Assembly: GCF_035582795.1 (NCBI RefSeq)
Contig: NC_134369.1
Span: forward strand, 53,878,001 to 53,942,000
From: Mycteria americana
Lineage: Eukaryota; Chordata; Aves; Ciconiiformes; Ciconiidae
DNA: 64,000 nucleotides
Reading direction: 5' to 3'
A program made the translations under genes and the position numbers. Positions within the stretch are counted from its first letter, which is position 1; each line of letters opens with the position of its first letter. Below are positions 19,610 through 34,119 of this stretch, in pieces. The notes under the pieces were generated by a model. It saw only the letters and a program-made list of their open reading frames with translations, ran no database searches and was not told the origin of the DNA.

Positions 19610-22600
19610 TAATTCTTAGAGGGCAAGAGGAACTCTAAGTGTGCCAAATATCTATGAAGCAATTCCTGAGATTCATTGTATTCTCAGAATGAGGGAATAA
19701 ACACACGGCTTCACCCGTCTTCTTTGCTTATCCTCATAGAGTGCAACACAATAAATAGTCCTCAGTAAACTAAAGTTTCTGCTCCTTCTCAGAACACAGC
19801 GCAGCAGAGAAACCCAGAAAAGGTTGAACTGTTGAGGACTGCCGATATATTCATGGTAACCCCATGCAGGCAGAAGTGAGCTCTCCCTGCTGGCATGCAG
19901 AGAATGAGCACATGTCACTGGCAGCGTAACCAACCTAAGAAAAAGCTTCATATCGAGATGTTGTACAGGGAAACAATACCGCATTCACATTTGTAACAGA
20001 ATTAGTGCCAGAAATGTGTGAAATACAGGATTTAATTTCTTGGACACCTGTTTTGACATGATCAGTGCCCATCTTCCTTCCCCATCTGTATGGCTGTTGG
20101 TGCACAATGCAGTGTCTCAGTCCAGTCCACATATTGCTATGGGACCTCATAATATAATAGAACTAGCAAGATACTACAGTGTATTCTGAAGGCATTGCCC
20201 GTGACTCAACATTTAATCTTGCATTGAAAGTTGTGGCCGTTGTAATTCCCCATGTTCCGAGTAGCACATTTCATCACTAAGTCTAGTGTTCACACGTAGA
20301 GGATGATTTATTTTTGTGGAAAGCAGGAAATAAATTTAGGCAGTAGCATTTAGCAGTTTAAAATTAACTCCTTTTGGAAAGGAAAAATTCAGTCCCGAAG
20401 TTTTTTTGGATCCCTATTACATCACTCATAGATTCAAAATTTGACTTTAAATAAGCCTGGCATATGCAGTTTCAAAAAGATCTAGAAATATTTATCAGCA
20501 GTAAGCACCACAACTCCATCTCTACCAAGGAAAGTCAAGAGAGACAACTTTATTTGAGGAAAAAAAACCTGATTCTTCCTGTCTCACTCTTATTTATACT
20601 CATGATTTCTTCGGAATTTTTTCATGTAGTTATTTGAAAGTCAGAGCTTATGTATCTGGAGGTTCATGTGTATTTTCCCTTACCTTTTCTTGTCACTGCA
20701 CAAAGAGTCTTGACAATGTGAGTTTTAAATGCCTAAATGTAGGAGGCAAAAAAAAGGATCCAAAATATAGTATGTTTTAAATGTCATTATTTTTTAATAA
20801 AATCTTAACAGTGATTTGCTATGCATTTTTTTAAAGCTTAACTTTCAGATTTTCAGTTTATTTCTTCACTACAACAGGAAGCAACCCACAAAGGGTGTCA
20901 GGGTAGAAATAACAGAAAAGTGTAAACTTCAAGAATGATTCAGTAGCTATGAAAAGTTTTGCAGACTACAAATTCCTGTTCAATCACTCGGGTCAAGCCG
21001 AAGGAACCTGCAAAATGGATTTAACTGGAAGCCTTTGCAAAAAATTGCAAACTTGATACATGTAGGTTTATCTTTTCTTTGTTGTGCATTGATCGTAATT
21101 CATTACAGACATATTACAAGTGAAACCACTTCCAGATATTTATTTGGTTTTTAGCCAATTATGCAGTTTATTTATTTTTAGCAATTCATTCAGAGAAACC
21201 AGGACGAAGAACTCTGAGACCCTTTGAAGCACTACCTGTGCAGGAGGCATAAGACACCCGGTGTAGATGTTAAGTCTGGCCCTTCACTCAAGACCCCTGT
21301 AAATACACTGCAAATACATTAAAGTAAGCACCTTAACGATTGCAGCGAGAGGTGGTAGGAATCCCTATGCTTGGATGCGTATTATTTTCTGGAAAATGCC
21401 TGCTTTCCTGTCACCTTAGCAAATTAATTTTTCCTTAAATGCTTGATTTGTTCTTGCAAAGTATTATGTACCATTTGCACTCAAAGAAATGCAGTAAAAT
21501 ATTACATAGAGCCAATTGTCTCAATTGTATTGACAGCATACTGTCTGAAATGAGTGAGCTGAGAGACCGTCCTCACTAGGTGGCGATTTTGGTCTGTTTA
21601 GCCAGGCTTCATAGAAAAGCAGAAGAAAATCCTACTTTAAAGATGTGATTCTTATACAGGAGAAAAGGGAGTCTGGGAACCGAGCTGGCCGCTGCGCCCG
21701 AGTTCCCGCGAAGCTGGGGCGTGACATCATGATCCTTTCAGCCTCTGCCTTGAGCTGCTGCAAGCTGTCGCGCTGTGAATCATCAGACCCCGGAGCTCGA
21801 AACAAAAGGCCTAACACTGAGCCTTGTGAGCTTTTTTCCAGCCCGGATTTATTAACAGCTGGTTTATGCTTACTTTTCTTTGTAACAACTTTTTTGTTCA
21901 ATTACGTCTCCTTTCTTCCCAGTATTTATTCCAGTATAAATATGTACATACATATACAAGCAACAGGGACCTATATTGCTAAACAAAGCAGGCTTTTCTG
22001 GCCTCTAGCCTGATAAGCCCCTCATTCCCAAACTCATACCACTCGCCTTTTCCTTCTTGTGTCCTAGCCGAGCTCTGTTCTTAGGACTGGCACCCAGTTC
22101 CAAGGCACCACCAGTGCTCACTCAGAGCTGCTGTAACGCTCCCCTATGTCTGCCAAAACACCATAGTTGATATATCACACCAGCACACATATCACACATT
22201 TCGCCATCAGTTCAAACTCATCCTGCGATCGGTCAGCTCCTCTCCTCAGGCATTTAGAGCAGATGAGTTCCCAAGGCTACAGCTCTCTTGTTGTCAGCCT
22301 CTAAGTGCATCAGAATACACTTTGTACTGCTAAATAACCCCCCCCAAAGAGATTCACACTTTACCTTTTTATTTCTTTGTAGACATTCACCTCCCTGAAG
22401 TACAATAAATCATTTTTGTCTGCATGTTTTGTCAATGATCAGACCTTCCAGCTGCTGTACTAGAGGCATGTTCTCCCGCATCACTTCTTTAATCTCTGCA
22501 GTACCCAGCTTCATGTCCTGAGCAGTACTGGTTCTTCCCCATTTTCTCCCAGGAGCTCACATTAGAGTAAAGCTTTTCAGGTGCTTTACACTCACCATAC

Positions 22601-22644
22601 CTGCTTCCCAGAAGGATTAGGCCTGCTCCTCCTGAACTCTGTTA
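19610..22644. other. Intergenic sequence between LTR copies
   Basis: AT-rich unique sequence. A small GC-rich patch at 21660-21850 contains GGCGTGACATCATG, a CRE/AP-1-like core. No exon is supported. Confidence 0.5.
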
Positions 22645-22649
22645 CCAGC

Positions 22650-23244
22650 TGTTGTGGGTTAACCCCAGCCGGCTCAGCCCCACACAGCCACCCACTCGCT
22701 CACTCCCCCTGGTGCGATGGGGGAGAGAATCGGAAGGGTAAAAGTGAGAAAACTCATGGGTTGAGATAAAGACAGTTTAACAGGGAAAGCAAAAGCCGCA
22801 CACGCAAGCAAAGCAAAAGCAGGAATTCATTCACTCCTTCCCATGGGCAGGCAGGTGTTCAGCCATCACCAGGAAAGCAGGGCTCCATCACGCGTAATGG
22901 TTACTTGAGAAGGCAAAATGGCAAAACTCTGCACATCCCCCCCTTCCTTCTTCTTTCCCCAGCTTTATATGTTAAGCATGATGCCATATGGTATGGAATA
23001 GCCCTTTGGTCAGCTGGGGTCAGCTGTCCCAGCTGTGTCCCCTCCCAACTTCTTGTGCACCCCCAGCCTGCTTGCTGGTGGGGTGGGGTGAGAAGCAGAA
23101 AAGGCCTTGACTCTGTGTAAGCACTGCTCAGCAACAACGGAAACATCCCTAATTATCAACACTGTTTTCATCACAAATTGAAAACGTAGCCCCATACAAG
23201 CTACTAAGAAGAAAATGAACTCTATCCCAGCCCAAACCAGTACA
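22650..23244 (-). mobile_element. ERVL-type solo LTR B
   Basis: A minus-strand copy of the LTR family seen at 19002 and 40532. On the plus strand it starts TGTTGTGGGTTAACCCC and ends CCAAACCAGTACA. The flanks CCAGC (22645-22649) and CCAGG (23245-23249) are a 5-bp target duplication with one mismatch. The reversed TATA box (TTTATAT, 22964-22970) is in place. Its middle resembles copy C more than copy A, so B and C belong to one subfamily. Confidence 0.9.
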
Positions 23245-23249
23245 CCAGG

Positions 23250-26200
23250 CCAGTTACAGTTTTAGCTGATGCTACTACCTTCTTCTCCTCCCTGTAACTA
23301 CAATCAATATTCCTTTATCCTTTGCTATATTCATGGTTTTCTTCTTTCTGTGTATTTAGACCAGAAAGAACAAATACAGAAGCTTCTTTCATTACTTCAG
23401 TGACACCTATGAATCTTCTCAACCTTAGTAGTCAAAATATTCATTCATTAGCTAGCTTTTTGAGCAATTTTGGTCTTCATTTTGAAGTGATTTATGTGTT
23501 TCAGGAAGCAGTATGGAATGAATTAAATTCTCAGGATTTATTAACTTTGCTCCTGTGTGCTCAGCTTTTATTCCGAATTATGTTATTCATATGAAAAATG
23601 ACATTTCAATAATGTGATACTCTGAGATGATTCCAAATGTCTGCAACTAAAAAAGGAATTAAAGGTTATAAACCTTGCATTGAACTATATGTGCTTGTCT
23701 TTTTGCCATCAGGACATACTTGGCCACTAAAATGCAAATAATGTCCTGTAGTACACCATCAACTCTCATTTTGCTGGTTCAATCATATGTATTTAAATAT
23801 TAAATTTAACAAAGAAAAAAGTTAAATGTTAGGTTGTACAAGTCCATCCAATATGAAGCATTAGGCTCCTCTTCTTCCTTTTCCTTCTGCCTCCATTTCA
23901 CTAGTCCTTGACATCCATTCTCTTCTTTTCTTTTGTCTTTTTCCCAAGTTCATTCTTCTATATTGCTCTACCTTGGTCCCTTATATGTCCAGAAGAATAT
24001 TTATAAAATAATCTCTGCTCACCTCCTCACATCTTTATTACTAACATAAGCCACCCTGAGCCACTGCACAATACAGGGAAGTGTCATGTTATTGGGGAAG
24101 GGAAAAAAAAAGCTCACTAAGGCATCAGTATTTTGCCTGGGTCAGAAAGGACACATTTACCACAGTGACAGCCACAAGGAGGATTCAGGAGAATTTTCTC
24201 AGAGCTTGAATGAACTCCAGAGCTAATCACCGTGAAATCTCATACGCATGCGGTGTCAAACTAAACTGATGTCATGTAACCCAGGTTCCTTTTTACTGCA
24301 ACCTTCTAGTTTTTTCCCCCTTTTTTGTTTTTCCTGTTATTTGGGTTATTTTTGTCCCTGTTAGTTACTTCTCTGAAGAACTTCTTAATATACAACTGAA
24401 GTAACTTAGAAAATGTGGGTTTAACATTAAAAGTTGTTTATTAGAATAAACGTCATGTCTTTACCTTACCTTAGAATACTATCATGCGATCTAAATTCAC
24501 GTTGAATTTCAAGAAATTACTGTAGCCAGATAAATCAACTTTGCTCAGAAAAGTACAAGTTTAGACATAATACTGACTTGATTGAGTGGTTTCTGAGAAA
24601 CCTGTGATCATCTCATGGTTGGGATGTCCCTAGGTCCTGGAGCCACATTCACCTACCTCTACATACCCTCAGAGGCACTTTTTCAGGCTCATCTCTGAAT
24701 TCAGGCAGTTCCCGTTAGTAGCAGTTCGGTTATAAGGATTCAAGTTTGACCCAGCTGCCTTTCGCCAAAACCTGGCAAGAGCACTTTGCACTTCTGATAA
24801 GCTTGGTTATTGTCATTGTAACCACAGTCACCACTATCAGCAGTGCCACTGGTGACATCCCACCACACTGCTGGCACCCAGAACCTGCATACCAAGGAAA
24901 GGCAGCCTCGCTGGTGGTACAGTGGTTTTCCCTGGCTGACTAAGGATCCTGTAAAATGCCCTTTTATCAACTTTCAAATCAGAATCATGGTGCCAAGATC
25001 TGTGACCCATACAGTTCCCAACTCTTGTCCCAGGTGGACATGCAGAGGACTAAGTATTTTTATGATGCGGAGACCACGAGGCCATGATGGGCTGTAGATA
25101 CATGTGGATGCATACAGGTCTTACCTCTATTTCCCTGCATGTACCTAAGCCTCTTACCTAGATGTCTCTGGGATAATATAATGTTTCAAATGATGGCCCA
25201 GTCGTAAATTCACCATTTGCTTGAAGTCTCCAACCTCCAGATAAAAGAAAAGTATTATGCAGAATAGCTCATAGCATAAATGCACATATGGACAAAAAAA
25301 AATAAAAGAAAAGATTATTTATAGCTGTTTAAAGTTCCTTGAGATGTGCTGTCTACACATACACAAATTCCTATTTCTGTAGCTTTTTTTTTTTTTTTTT
25401 TTGAGCAATGTAAGTGTTGATGTTTCTTACATGTTTCCTTTTTTGGAGATGGGCAAAAGAAAAACAATCTTTATTAAAAAAAATAGATAACTAGAACACA
25501 TTTATGAATTCATATCAGTTTAAGCCAAATAATTTAGAAGACAATATTTGTAAAAACAGTACTGCTTTCTTTTGGCATTTTCTAAAGCAAGCATGCCAGA
25601 TTATTTGAAAGAGTGTTCTCCTTACAAAATTTGCTAATATTTTGGAGATGTTACTATTTTAAAACTCAAAGCCACAATGAAGCATTCCCATTTGAGACAA
25701 AACATTAAGGTAAATTTTTTGCTTTTCTGTTTAACTAGAAAAAAGATTATTCAATCGATTTTGTGGTCTGCCAGGAAACCCACCTAAAGCTCTCAATCTG
25801 CTTTCATCTTTAAATGAAAATGAAGAATTTTGGGCACAAGGAGAAGATATTTGCAGTGGAGCCAGGCAGCTTTACATCTGTTATGAAGCTAGCCTTTGGA
25901 TAGTAAAGCCTCCTGTTGCTGCTGTGAGGAGCTCTGGCTCTTTCCATCAGCTCACATCAGACTTTTATTTCAGGAAAGCTTCCAACTTGTAAATGCTAGG
26001 TGTCACTCAGCACTCTGCTTGGTGCACACTCACTGGAAAATTGTCATATGCATCCTCAGAGGGCCAGCAGGACAGATCCTTAACTTTTTAGCACCATACT
26101 GTTCTCCCACGCACTGCTTTAGCTCTTGGTAGCTCACTCCTCATTCATTTTGCTCTCATTTGGGAAGGATAATGAGAAGAATCTTGCTGACCCCTTACAT

Positions 26201-29200
26201 CATAGTAATAATTATATGGGAATAAACACAGTATGAATAACTGCAGGGTGCTATGTTGGGCAGGAATAACAACTATCTATTTAAAATAGGATGCTTTTTC
26301 CTCTGTGCAATGAAAGGCAGAAGAAAAAGAATTGCCAGAGAATGAGATGGGTTTGTGTTAGTAACATAAAAAAATAAATTTCTTTGTCCTGCACCATCTA
26401 CTGAGTGTAATTTTCTTAGGCTGAGAGTCTTCCACCAATCTTGTTAACTCAGCAAAGACTGATATATAGTTCACAAGCTATTTTTAGGAAATCCATCATT
26501 GCAGTGATAGTTAAGGTAAAAGACATTTAATAAAAGCTAGGGTACCAAATGAAACCATGTTTTAGAAATTCAGCCATGAATGAGGATATGAGGATACCAG
26601 TACAAGTTAATTATGCATAAGCTAATTCACTGGAAAAAAAAACATTAATAAATTGAAAACCTAATTAAGGAGTCAATAAAGCTTTTCTAACACATAAGTA
26701 TGAAATCTACAGCTAGACTCTTAAAAATAAAAGTAAATATCCACATTTCGGAACTTGAGTTACAATAGCACTAATTAATGACATGACTCCATCATCCCCT
26801 TCTCCTACAGAATTGTTCCCCACTGTCTTTTCATTAGTCTCATTTCAAAAGTTCCTCATGAAGAAATTTCTATCATTAAGTTGGCTAATCTATAATCAGC
26901 TTTCATTGTTGAGAAATTTTCTTCATGTTCCCAGATATGAGTAGCAACGAGGAAAGTATTACATGTATTTATTTGCTTTGAAATGTTTTCATAGATATGC
27001 AAGCATTGCAATGAGGTGCTCAAAGGTTTAGATGAGCTATACCTAATTAAAAGTTCTCTGAGCTGTTGACCATGGAGCTTGATGCAAGATCCACAAAAAG
27101 CCTTTCCAGCTCCCTCAGGAGTCAGCACATCATTGCTTGCTTATCCTCTAAGTGCAGCATGCCAAGGAAGCACAGTTACAAGGACAGCCAGGCTGCTGTG
27201 GGATGGACACGTGGATGGCACTGCACACACAGCTGAAAAACTTCCTAGGGTGAGTAGTGAGGACATTCACAGGAAGCTTTGGAAAGGCTTGGTAGCTGCC
27301 ATTTCTGAGGGTGCTTAATCTGTCGACACATCAGTGACATCTGCAACTAACCTGTTCTGCTTCCACGCTGTGATTTCAGATATTGAGTCGTGACAGCGCT
27401 TGTCTGAGCCATGGCAGAACTTGTTCTTTGATGACAGGAGAGAACGTAGGTAGCAAAGATGAAAGATGTGTTTGCTCTAGCTCTAGATCCCATTGCTGGT
27501 ATTGAATACTCAGCCTACAGTTTTTGTCAGAGGGTCTCAGAAGCACCACCAGAAACACACAGAAATTTCCAGAATTGATTTGTATGCATATAGTCTGTTA
27601 CCACTCTTATCTAAAGCTTCCTTTAATTAAAGTTACCAAAGTCTTCTGAGAATAAAAGAACTTGAAACTCAGTATTTCCCCTAAACAGTAGAATAAACAA
27701 GAGAAAGAGGAAGCAATCATCCAGCTATAACCCCCTGTTCAGTATCGCACACGTTTGTGTGTCCTCAGATCCTTTTAATGCATCTGCTCCTTGTGGGTAT
27801 TTGTGTTTTTACGTAAAGCGTGCCATTGCTTTAAAAATGCACACACTATTTTGTTTTATTGTTTTGTCATTCCTACCCGCAGACTAAACCCATTTTCACA
27901 TTATCAGACAAAGTAAGGAAATCAAGAATTAAAACAAGGAAATGGAGGCTTTTTGAGTTCTTCTATTTATAATTCCCTTTCAAGAACCTTGAAAAATGTC
28001 CTTCATCCTTCCCTTTTGCAATCTAGGAATAGTAATTTGTGCCAGAGCTGAATGCCAAGAGGATGCATGCTCTCGTCTCAATTAGTATTGACTCTATCAT
28101 GGTCTGTAGTTGTAAACAATGCCAACAACACTTATCAGCAACAAAAATAGAACTAATCAATAATGGGTCAGGAGGACCAGCAGTACATTCAGCTTCTGGG
28201 AATATAAATCCTTGGCAAGAAAACACAATTTCAGCTTCAGACTCTGTAACTGCAAGACGCTTTGAAGTGTTGGAACCAGGTTTAGTTTTTAATCTCAGAA
28301 TACATTTTGGTAATGTTCTCAATAGCTCCCAGCAACACAGTTATTATTATTGTTATTATTGTCATTATCATTTCCTACTAACACAATCTTTTTTCAAGAA
28401 CAAGTGGTTGTGTAATTCACCAAAAGAAGAACAGACATCCCAATCATTTTCACCCTATGCCATTCAAAACAGAATGAGAAAATATGTGCCAGAAAGTTTT
28501 GTCAATAAGTATCTGAAATTTCTGGTCTTGTGGGAACATGATCAAATGAAACAGATACTAAAAGAACATGGAGGCCTGATCCTGTGCAGAGCTGTCTGTT
28601 TATGTAATTAGCGTTAGCAATAGCTGTACTTGCCATTCATACGAAGCAACGTACAGGACTTTCGATTAAGGTAGAGGCTTATCTGCTGGGCCAGCGTCGC
28701 TATGCCTACACTGTCCCCTCTCCTATCATCCTGTCATTCTGGGATGTTGTTTTGCTCTCTTCTTGTGTCGGACATCACTTCTCCTTGCGGACGCGCTGCA
28801 TGCAGTCAGTAGGGGAGCAGCATACGTGCAGGTATACATGCGCAGTCACAGACCCTACGACTGCTGGAAGATGGCTTTGCAGAGAATCACCGTAGCCAAG
28901 AAAATTCCCTTTCCTGAATTCTGGGAAACCATGACAAGATAGATCCTGTATTGCGTGGCCACCCCTACCTAACCAGTATTATGCCATCTTAAACACAGGT
29001 CACCAGCACAGTCTCTATTTTCTAATTAATATAAAAACATAGATTTTAATGGCCATTCTTTCCTAAATACCCATTTTTCTTCTGTATTCATTGTTAGTGA
29101 ACTGCTGCTGCCAATAGCATTTGCATTACCAGTGACTGCACCAGACAGTAAAAAAAGGCTATGGCTGTGCTGGTCAGTCACCACATGTGGATATAAACCT

Positions 29201-32200
29201 CCTATAGAAAAGATATAAATAAGATCAGAGTCTGAATACAGTGCAGCGAGTAGTCCAATTATATACATGTTATATATGTCATGCTAATATCAAGTATTAT
29301 AGAAAACTGATGCCAAGCAGACAATACAGAGCTCTGAAAATAACCTCTTTGTCCTGAGATAATTGTATTTCTTCCTTGCTATCAGCCATTTGTTGAAAAG
29401 TATTAAGTTTAGTATGAGGTGCTAAACCATGAAGATTCTTATAAAGAGGGTATTGAAGAAGTCTTCATCTCAGCACAGAATGGGAGAACCCCATTGTCTT
29501 CAACCTGGCTTTCATTTTTCTATCTATTGCACTTGAGATTTCACATAAAAAGTTGCAGCTATTAGAAACTATGTGTACATAGTGACCTTTAACTATAACC
29601 AATTTTTAACCAATTCAATAAATTAATTCAGCGAAGTGTAAAAATAAAATTGTGTTTCCCTTGGGTATGGCAACAGTCCTTGCCTTGCAGGGATTCATCT
29701 ATCTGTAGTAACACTCTGTTCAAAGCTGCATATGAATATACTATCTTTTAAAAAAAAACAACAGCACATTCTTATTCTAAAAAGACCTTAACTCCCTTGG
29801 TGATTGCTGTATCTTGTGAAAAAATAGCAGGGTGCCCGATCAAGCCAATTGAAGACATAAATTATGGGATGAGAGGAAATCAATATTTTATTAGAAGCAC
29901 AAGGCTTACTATGATGAACTTTGCAGACATGTGCCTTTCTGTTTATAGGTAAATCATTAGATTTCCTAAAATAGACAAGGCTGCTAGACAGCTGATTTCT
30001 TCAGCTCGGGGCAATGGGGATTATGATATAGGCATAAAGGAAGAAGGTACAGAATGGGAAATGTAGCTATAAAAATCCTCTTGAAGGGAAAGGAGAGGGA
30101 GGAAGGTACAAAATGTGACTATACAACCAACATGCATCTGCCTCCTGCTTTCAGAGCTTCTCTTGAACCTTATACTATTGTTGGCAGTGTGTAAAGTTAT
30201 TAAATATAGCCTATTTTACAATGCTGTTTTTCATTACAAGCCGATTCTGAGCAGTTCTGAGCATCTGAGACGCCAGCTGAAGTCCGTTTGCCAAGATCCT
30301 GAGAGGTCCTTGAAATCCTGTTAAGTCATTAATTATAGCTTATCCAGAAGCTTTGAAGAGCAGGATCCAAGGCAACATGGTGCTAAGGGGAACAGAGGCT
30401 GCTGAGCTCCTGACAGACACTTGAGACCTCACAGAAGCAGGCTCTTGCTACCTTCACTGAGGAAGGCGCAACGTGTGCGCTCTTTCTGTGCACATTAGGG
30501 AGAGAGGTGTCAAACATGCACAAGCCCTGTCCCAGACTTACGTCTCTTAAATCATAGTGTACCCTGGGGCCCCAACACAGGCTTCTGCGGACATCCTTTG
30601 GGCACAGGTATCTTTTTGGCATATTTCAAATATATTTCTCTCTTCCCTCCAGCTGTCTCTTTGCAGGCAGATATGGTGGTGAAGAAATAACCTCACAGGG
30701 CTCCAGAAGGCTGTTGAAATGACCATTCACATATTTGTACTGCCAAACCCCACTATTGATTAAAATATACTTGACGAGTTCTGATAGTTCCCACCTGCAG
30801 ATCAAAGGAAAGCAAGAAAATGCAGTTCTAAGTGGAAAGACTCAATTAAGTGGGCTTACTGGAAACTTACACCATTACCCAGAACTGAATTTTACCTGAA
30901 ACCCCCTGCAGAGGGTACATTGGCAATTTTCCCTTCTCAAACCCCGACTTAGTGCAATTTGTGAATTGAACAGAAATCAGGTTAGAGAAGTGATTAATGA
31001 TAACTGTAGTAAGGTATATTACTTATTTGTCTTTCTCATCATCTTGTCTCAGCTTGTAATGTTTTTTTCATGGAGCAACTTCCTTCCCGAAATCATTGTC
31101 AGTGTATAAAAGGCATAAGCTAGCTCCCGTCAGACTGTGAGGAAGGATTCCTAGTGACTTTGGTGAGATCTGGGCTACATCCTATTTCATAGAATGAGTA
31201 GCGCTCGTGATATTAGTAACGGCAAGTTCAAATTTTAAATAGAAAATAGTATTTAATCAGTGTGATTCACTTTTCCAAAACAGTGTCATTGCTGAAGGTT
31301 TTATTTGGTTAGGCTGCTTTTTTGGAGTATCCCAAGTATTACTACATTGTTTTGAAAACACTATTGCAAATCTAAGCGTAATCTTTAGCATTACCAAGAG
31401 CTGCCTTCTTCATGCAAATTCTGGCATTCCTGTACTAATCACCATTTCAGTAGATGATAGGGTACAGTACATTCTGCCGTCAATGTGCTTGTCACCTCAC
31501 TGTCGCTGCAGAATGACTTTTTTGACTAGTAACCGTGGGCGTCTGGGAAGCCCTATCAGTCAATCCAAAATAAACCTAGGCACCATCAGCAGTCATACCT
31601 GAACACGTTACATAGTTTGTCACTCTGGCATACCATTCTGGAAGTAAATTACTGCCCTGGGCTATTCCTGTGCAGCTGCCCTGCCAGTGGTTGGGCCGGG
31701 ATACACAGTGCTGTGAGCATGCCTGCCTTCTCAGCTGAATTATTTTGGTAATCGCTGGTGATAGCTCCGAGTGCCACATTGCAGGCTGTTCCTGCTGGCG
31801 AGAAATTAGCCCCGGTGTTCTGCCCCAGTGTAAACCAGTATGCGCGACATGAACCACACCCAGATCCATCTGCTCGGATCCATCTTTTTCCATCTGCCAC
31901 CATGCTCTATACTATCCATAGGACATTGCCTCAGAATTATGAATCATCCTCTCTAGGCTCTCGATATCCTACTGTAACAGATGGGCATAACATATATTCC
32001 ATAATAACCATTCCAGATATAGCTGCCCTTTGTTATATAAATGAGTTAATAAGAAAAGAGTCAACTAGCTGACATTACTAAATTACTGACCTTTCAGGTA
32101 AAAAAGGCTAAAGTCTAAGTCTGTGTTAGTAACCCAAGAGAAGGCATACCTGTGAAATAATGCATTTCCTCTTGGTTTGACTGGAAATCGATACATGAGG

Positions 32201-33735
32201 TGTAATCCAGATCTTTGTTAGTACCACTAACTATGGCAGAGTAATTCCTAGAGAGAGCAAGTCTAATGAGCAACAGTAAGGCTAAATAAATGGGATGTTC
32301 AACAGCTATGACATTTTGGCAATACACCAGTGAACAGAGAGATTTTAATTTATTAGAAGTGAAGCACAGATGAGCCCACAATAGGAGAGAAGCATCTCTG
32401 TGCTGCTTGTTAAAACCTTAACTGCGTGTCAAGTTTTAAAAGATGCGAATTGTTTTCTGCTGCACAGTCTAAATTTCACAAAAATGATCCAGGGGCTAGA
32501 AAACTATATTGCATGTCACAAGGATTCAATATACTTGATTACCCAAAGAGAAAGATGAGGAGCAATTTGATCACTGCCTTAAGCGTTTAGACATTGAAAA
32601 CATGTGTGTGACAGGAGGCAGCTTCTCTACCTAGCTAGCCAGAAAGGCATCGCAGGACCAAGTGGCTTAGAAGGTGCAGTTTGACAGTCACATATAAAAA
32701 AGGCCAAGTTTCCTCGTGGCAGAGGTCTTTAAACATCAGTAAGTTCCCTAGGCAGCCGCACTGTCACTTGGAGTCTCTAAAATGATGCAAGACAGTTTCA
32801 AAAAATCTATAATCCCTTTCTTCCAGTAAATATTCTGCATACAAGGCTTCAAACTAGATAAGCAGGATAGGCTGTGCTGGCCCTTGAGTCGCTGAATCCT
32901 TGCCACTTATCGTGAATGCAAGCAGAGATTTTCTAGGGTGGCTGTAGGAGCTAAAGCTGTCCCTTCTCCTGCACAGCTAGCACGGGAGTATGTTTTATCT
33001 GCTCTGTGCAACGTGAAGGGGAGAACAGGCTGTGCCTTGGAGAAGTTTCATTCCTGCCGCTCCCTCAGAATTGCAGCGACAGCCACTACTGCTGAAATTC
33101 AGTAACTCAATACCAAGGACAGGGGAAAAAAAAGAACATGAGGCTCGCTATGTGCAATGAGCGATCTATAACTATGACTATTTATAATAGGAGATAGCAG
33201 GAGAAACAGATTCTTTTAGAGCTACAGGGTATTTTTTGTAACACATTATAGGCTCACGTCCAGGGGGGCTGAGTCGTTTCAGAATCAAAGAGCACGAGGG
33301 GTCTCCAGGCCTCTCACTCATTCTCTGAGTTTCCATTTGTCTGGCAGTACTGGCACCTGCTGGTTCCCCTTGGGCTGTTAAATTTTCTCTTAGACTGGTT
33401 GTTTCCACTGGATGTGAGGAGTGGGGTGTGTGCTGCTATCCAGATAGGTGCCCTGAATATGACGAATGGTTTCCAGTTCTGTCGAGGATGAACATTTCTT
33501 CAGTTACTTTGCTGATCTCTTCACTGGTGATGGGATTTTCCCCATTCAATACCCCAAAACTTTCAAAGGAAGCAGTTACTGTATATTTACTTGGTGGTGC
33601 ATATAACACTTTAGTGCTGAAAGTGGCAAAGCTGGTCTGCATTTTACATACATAAGCAAATGATTTTTTAAGACATGTGCCCATCTAACCTCAGAGGACG
33701 TAGGATGTTGCCGAACCCACAGCTTCCTTGCCTTA
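23250..33735. other. Gene desert, 10.5 kb
   Basis: Mostly AT-rich unique sequence with a poly(T) run at 25384-25402 and a short TTA/TTG repeat at 28341-28367. The longest frame, 28039-28611 plus, is 190 codons but resembles no family I know and has low-complexity Tyr/His stretches. No splice-framed exon was recognised. The last bases (TATAT) abut the provirus. Confidence 0.5.
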
Positions 33736-33740
33736 TATAT

Positions 33741-33960
33741 TGTGAGAGACTGAAGGAGTTAATGTCTCAAACATCGTGGTGAGGCGAGTTGCGGTTTGCA
33801 TGGTGACGGCAGGGGTCGGCTACCACGGGATGTGGAGAGCGTGTGGGAAGCCACGCAGTTCCGTGTTCTGATGTACCTTACACAAGGACGTACCGTGTAC
33901 GGCCAGAGGTCACACAGGCTTTATCTGAGGAAGGGGCTTACGACCAGGTGGGATGTGACA
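33741..33960 (+). repeat. 5' LTR with internal deletion
   Basis: Positions 33741-33945 match the first 205 bp of the 3' LTR (37682 on); the sequence then jumps to the last ~15 bp of the LTR (GTGGGATGTGACA). About 745 bp, including the TATA box and the poly(A) signal, are gone. The join falls in a shared CCAGG/ACCA context. Confidence 0.88.
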
Positions 33961-33968
33961 TATTGAAT

Positions 33969-33986
33969 TGGTGTCGTGGACAGGAT
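33969..33986 (+). other. Primer-binding-site-like sequence
   Basis: TGGTGTCGTGGACAGGAT begins 8 bp after the 5' LTR end with the TGG complementary to a tRNA CCA end. It resembles a tRNA-His site (TGGTGCCGTGACTCGGAT), with several mismatches, so the primer assignment is tentative. Confidence 0.4.
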
Positions 33987-34119
33987 TCCCTCGTGGTACT
34001 AAAGCGATCACTGGGACCAGTCCTTTACTGCAGCCCCTCTCTGAGAGGAGTCAGACACAAGGGGAGATAGTCCTCAGAGGACTAACAAGGGATCTGATCC
34101 CTATAATTGTATATTCATC

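Noticed and set aside
19002..23244. LTRs A and B as the two ends of one provirus
   Set aside because: They are in opposite orientation, each with its own target duplication, and the sequence between has no retroviral content.
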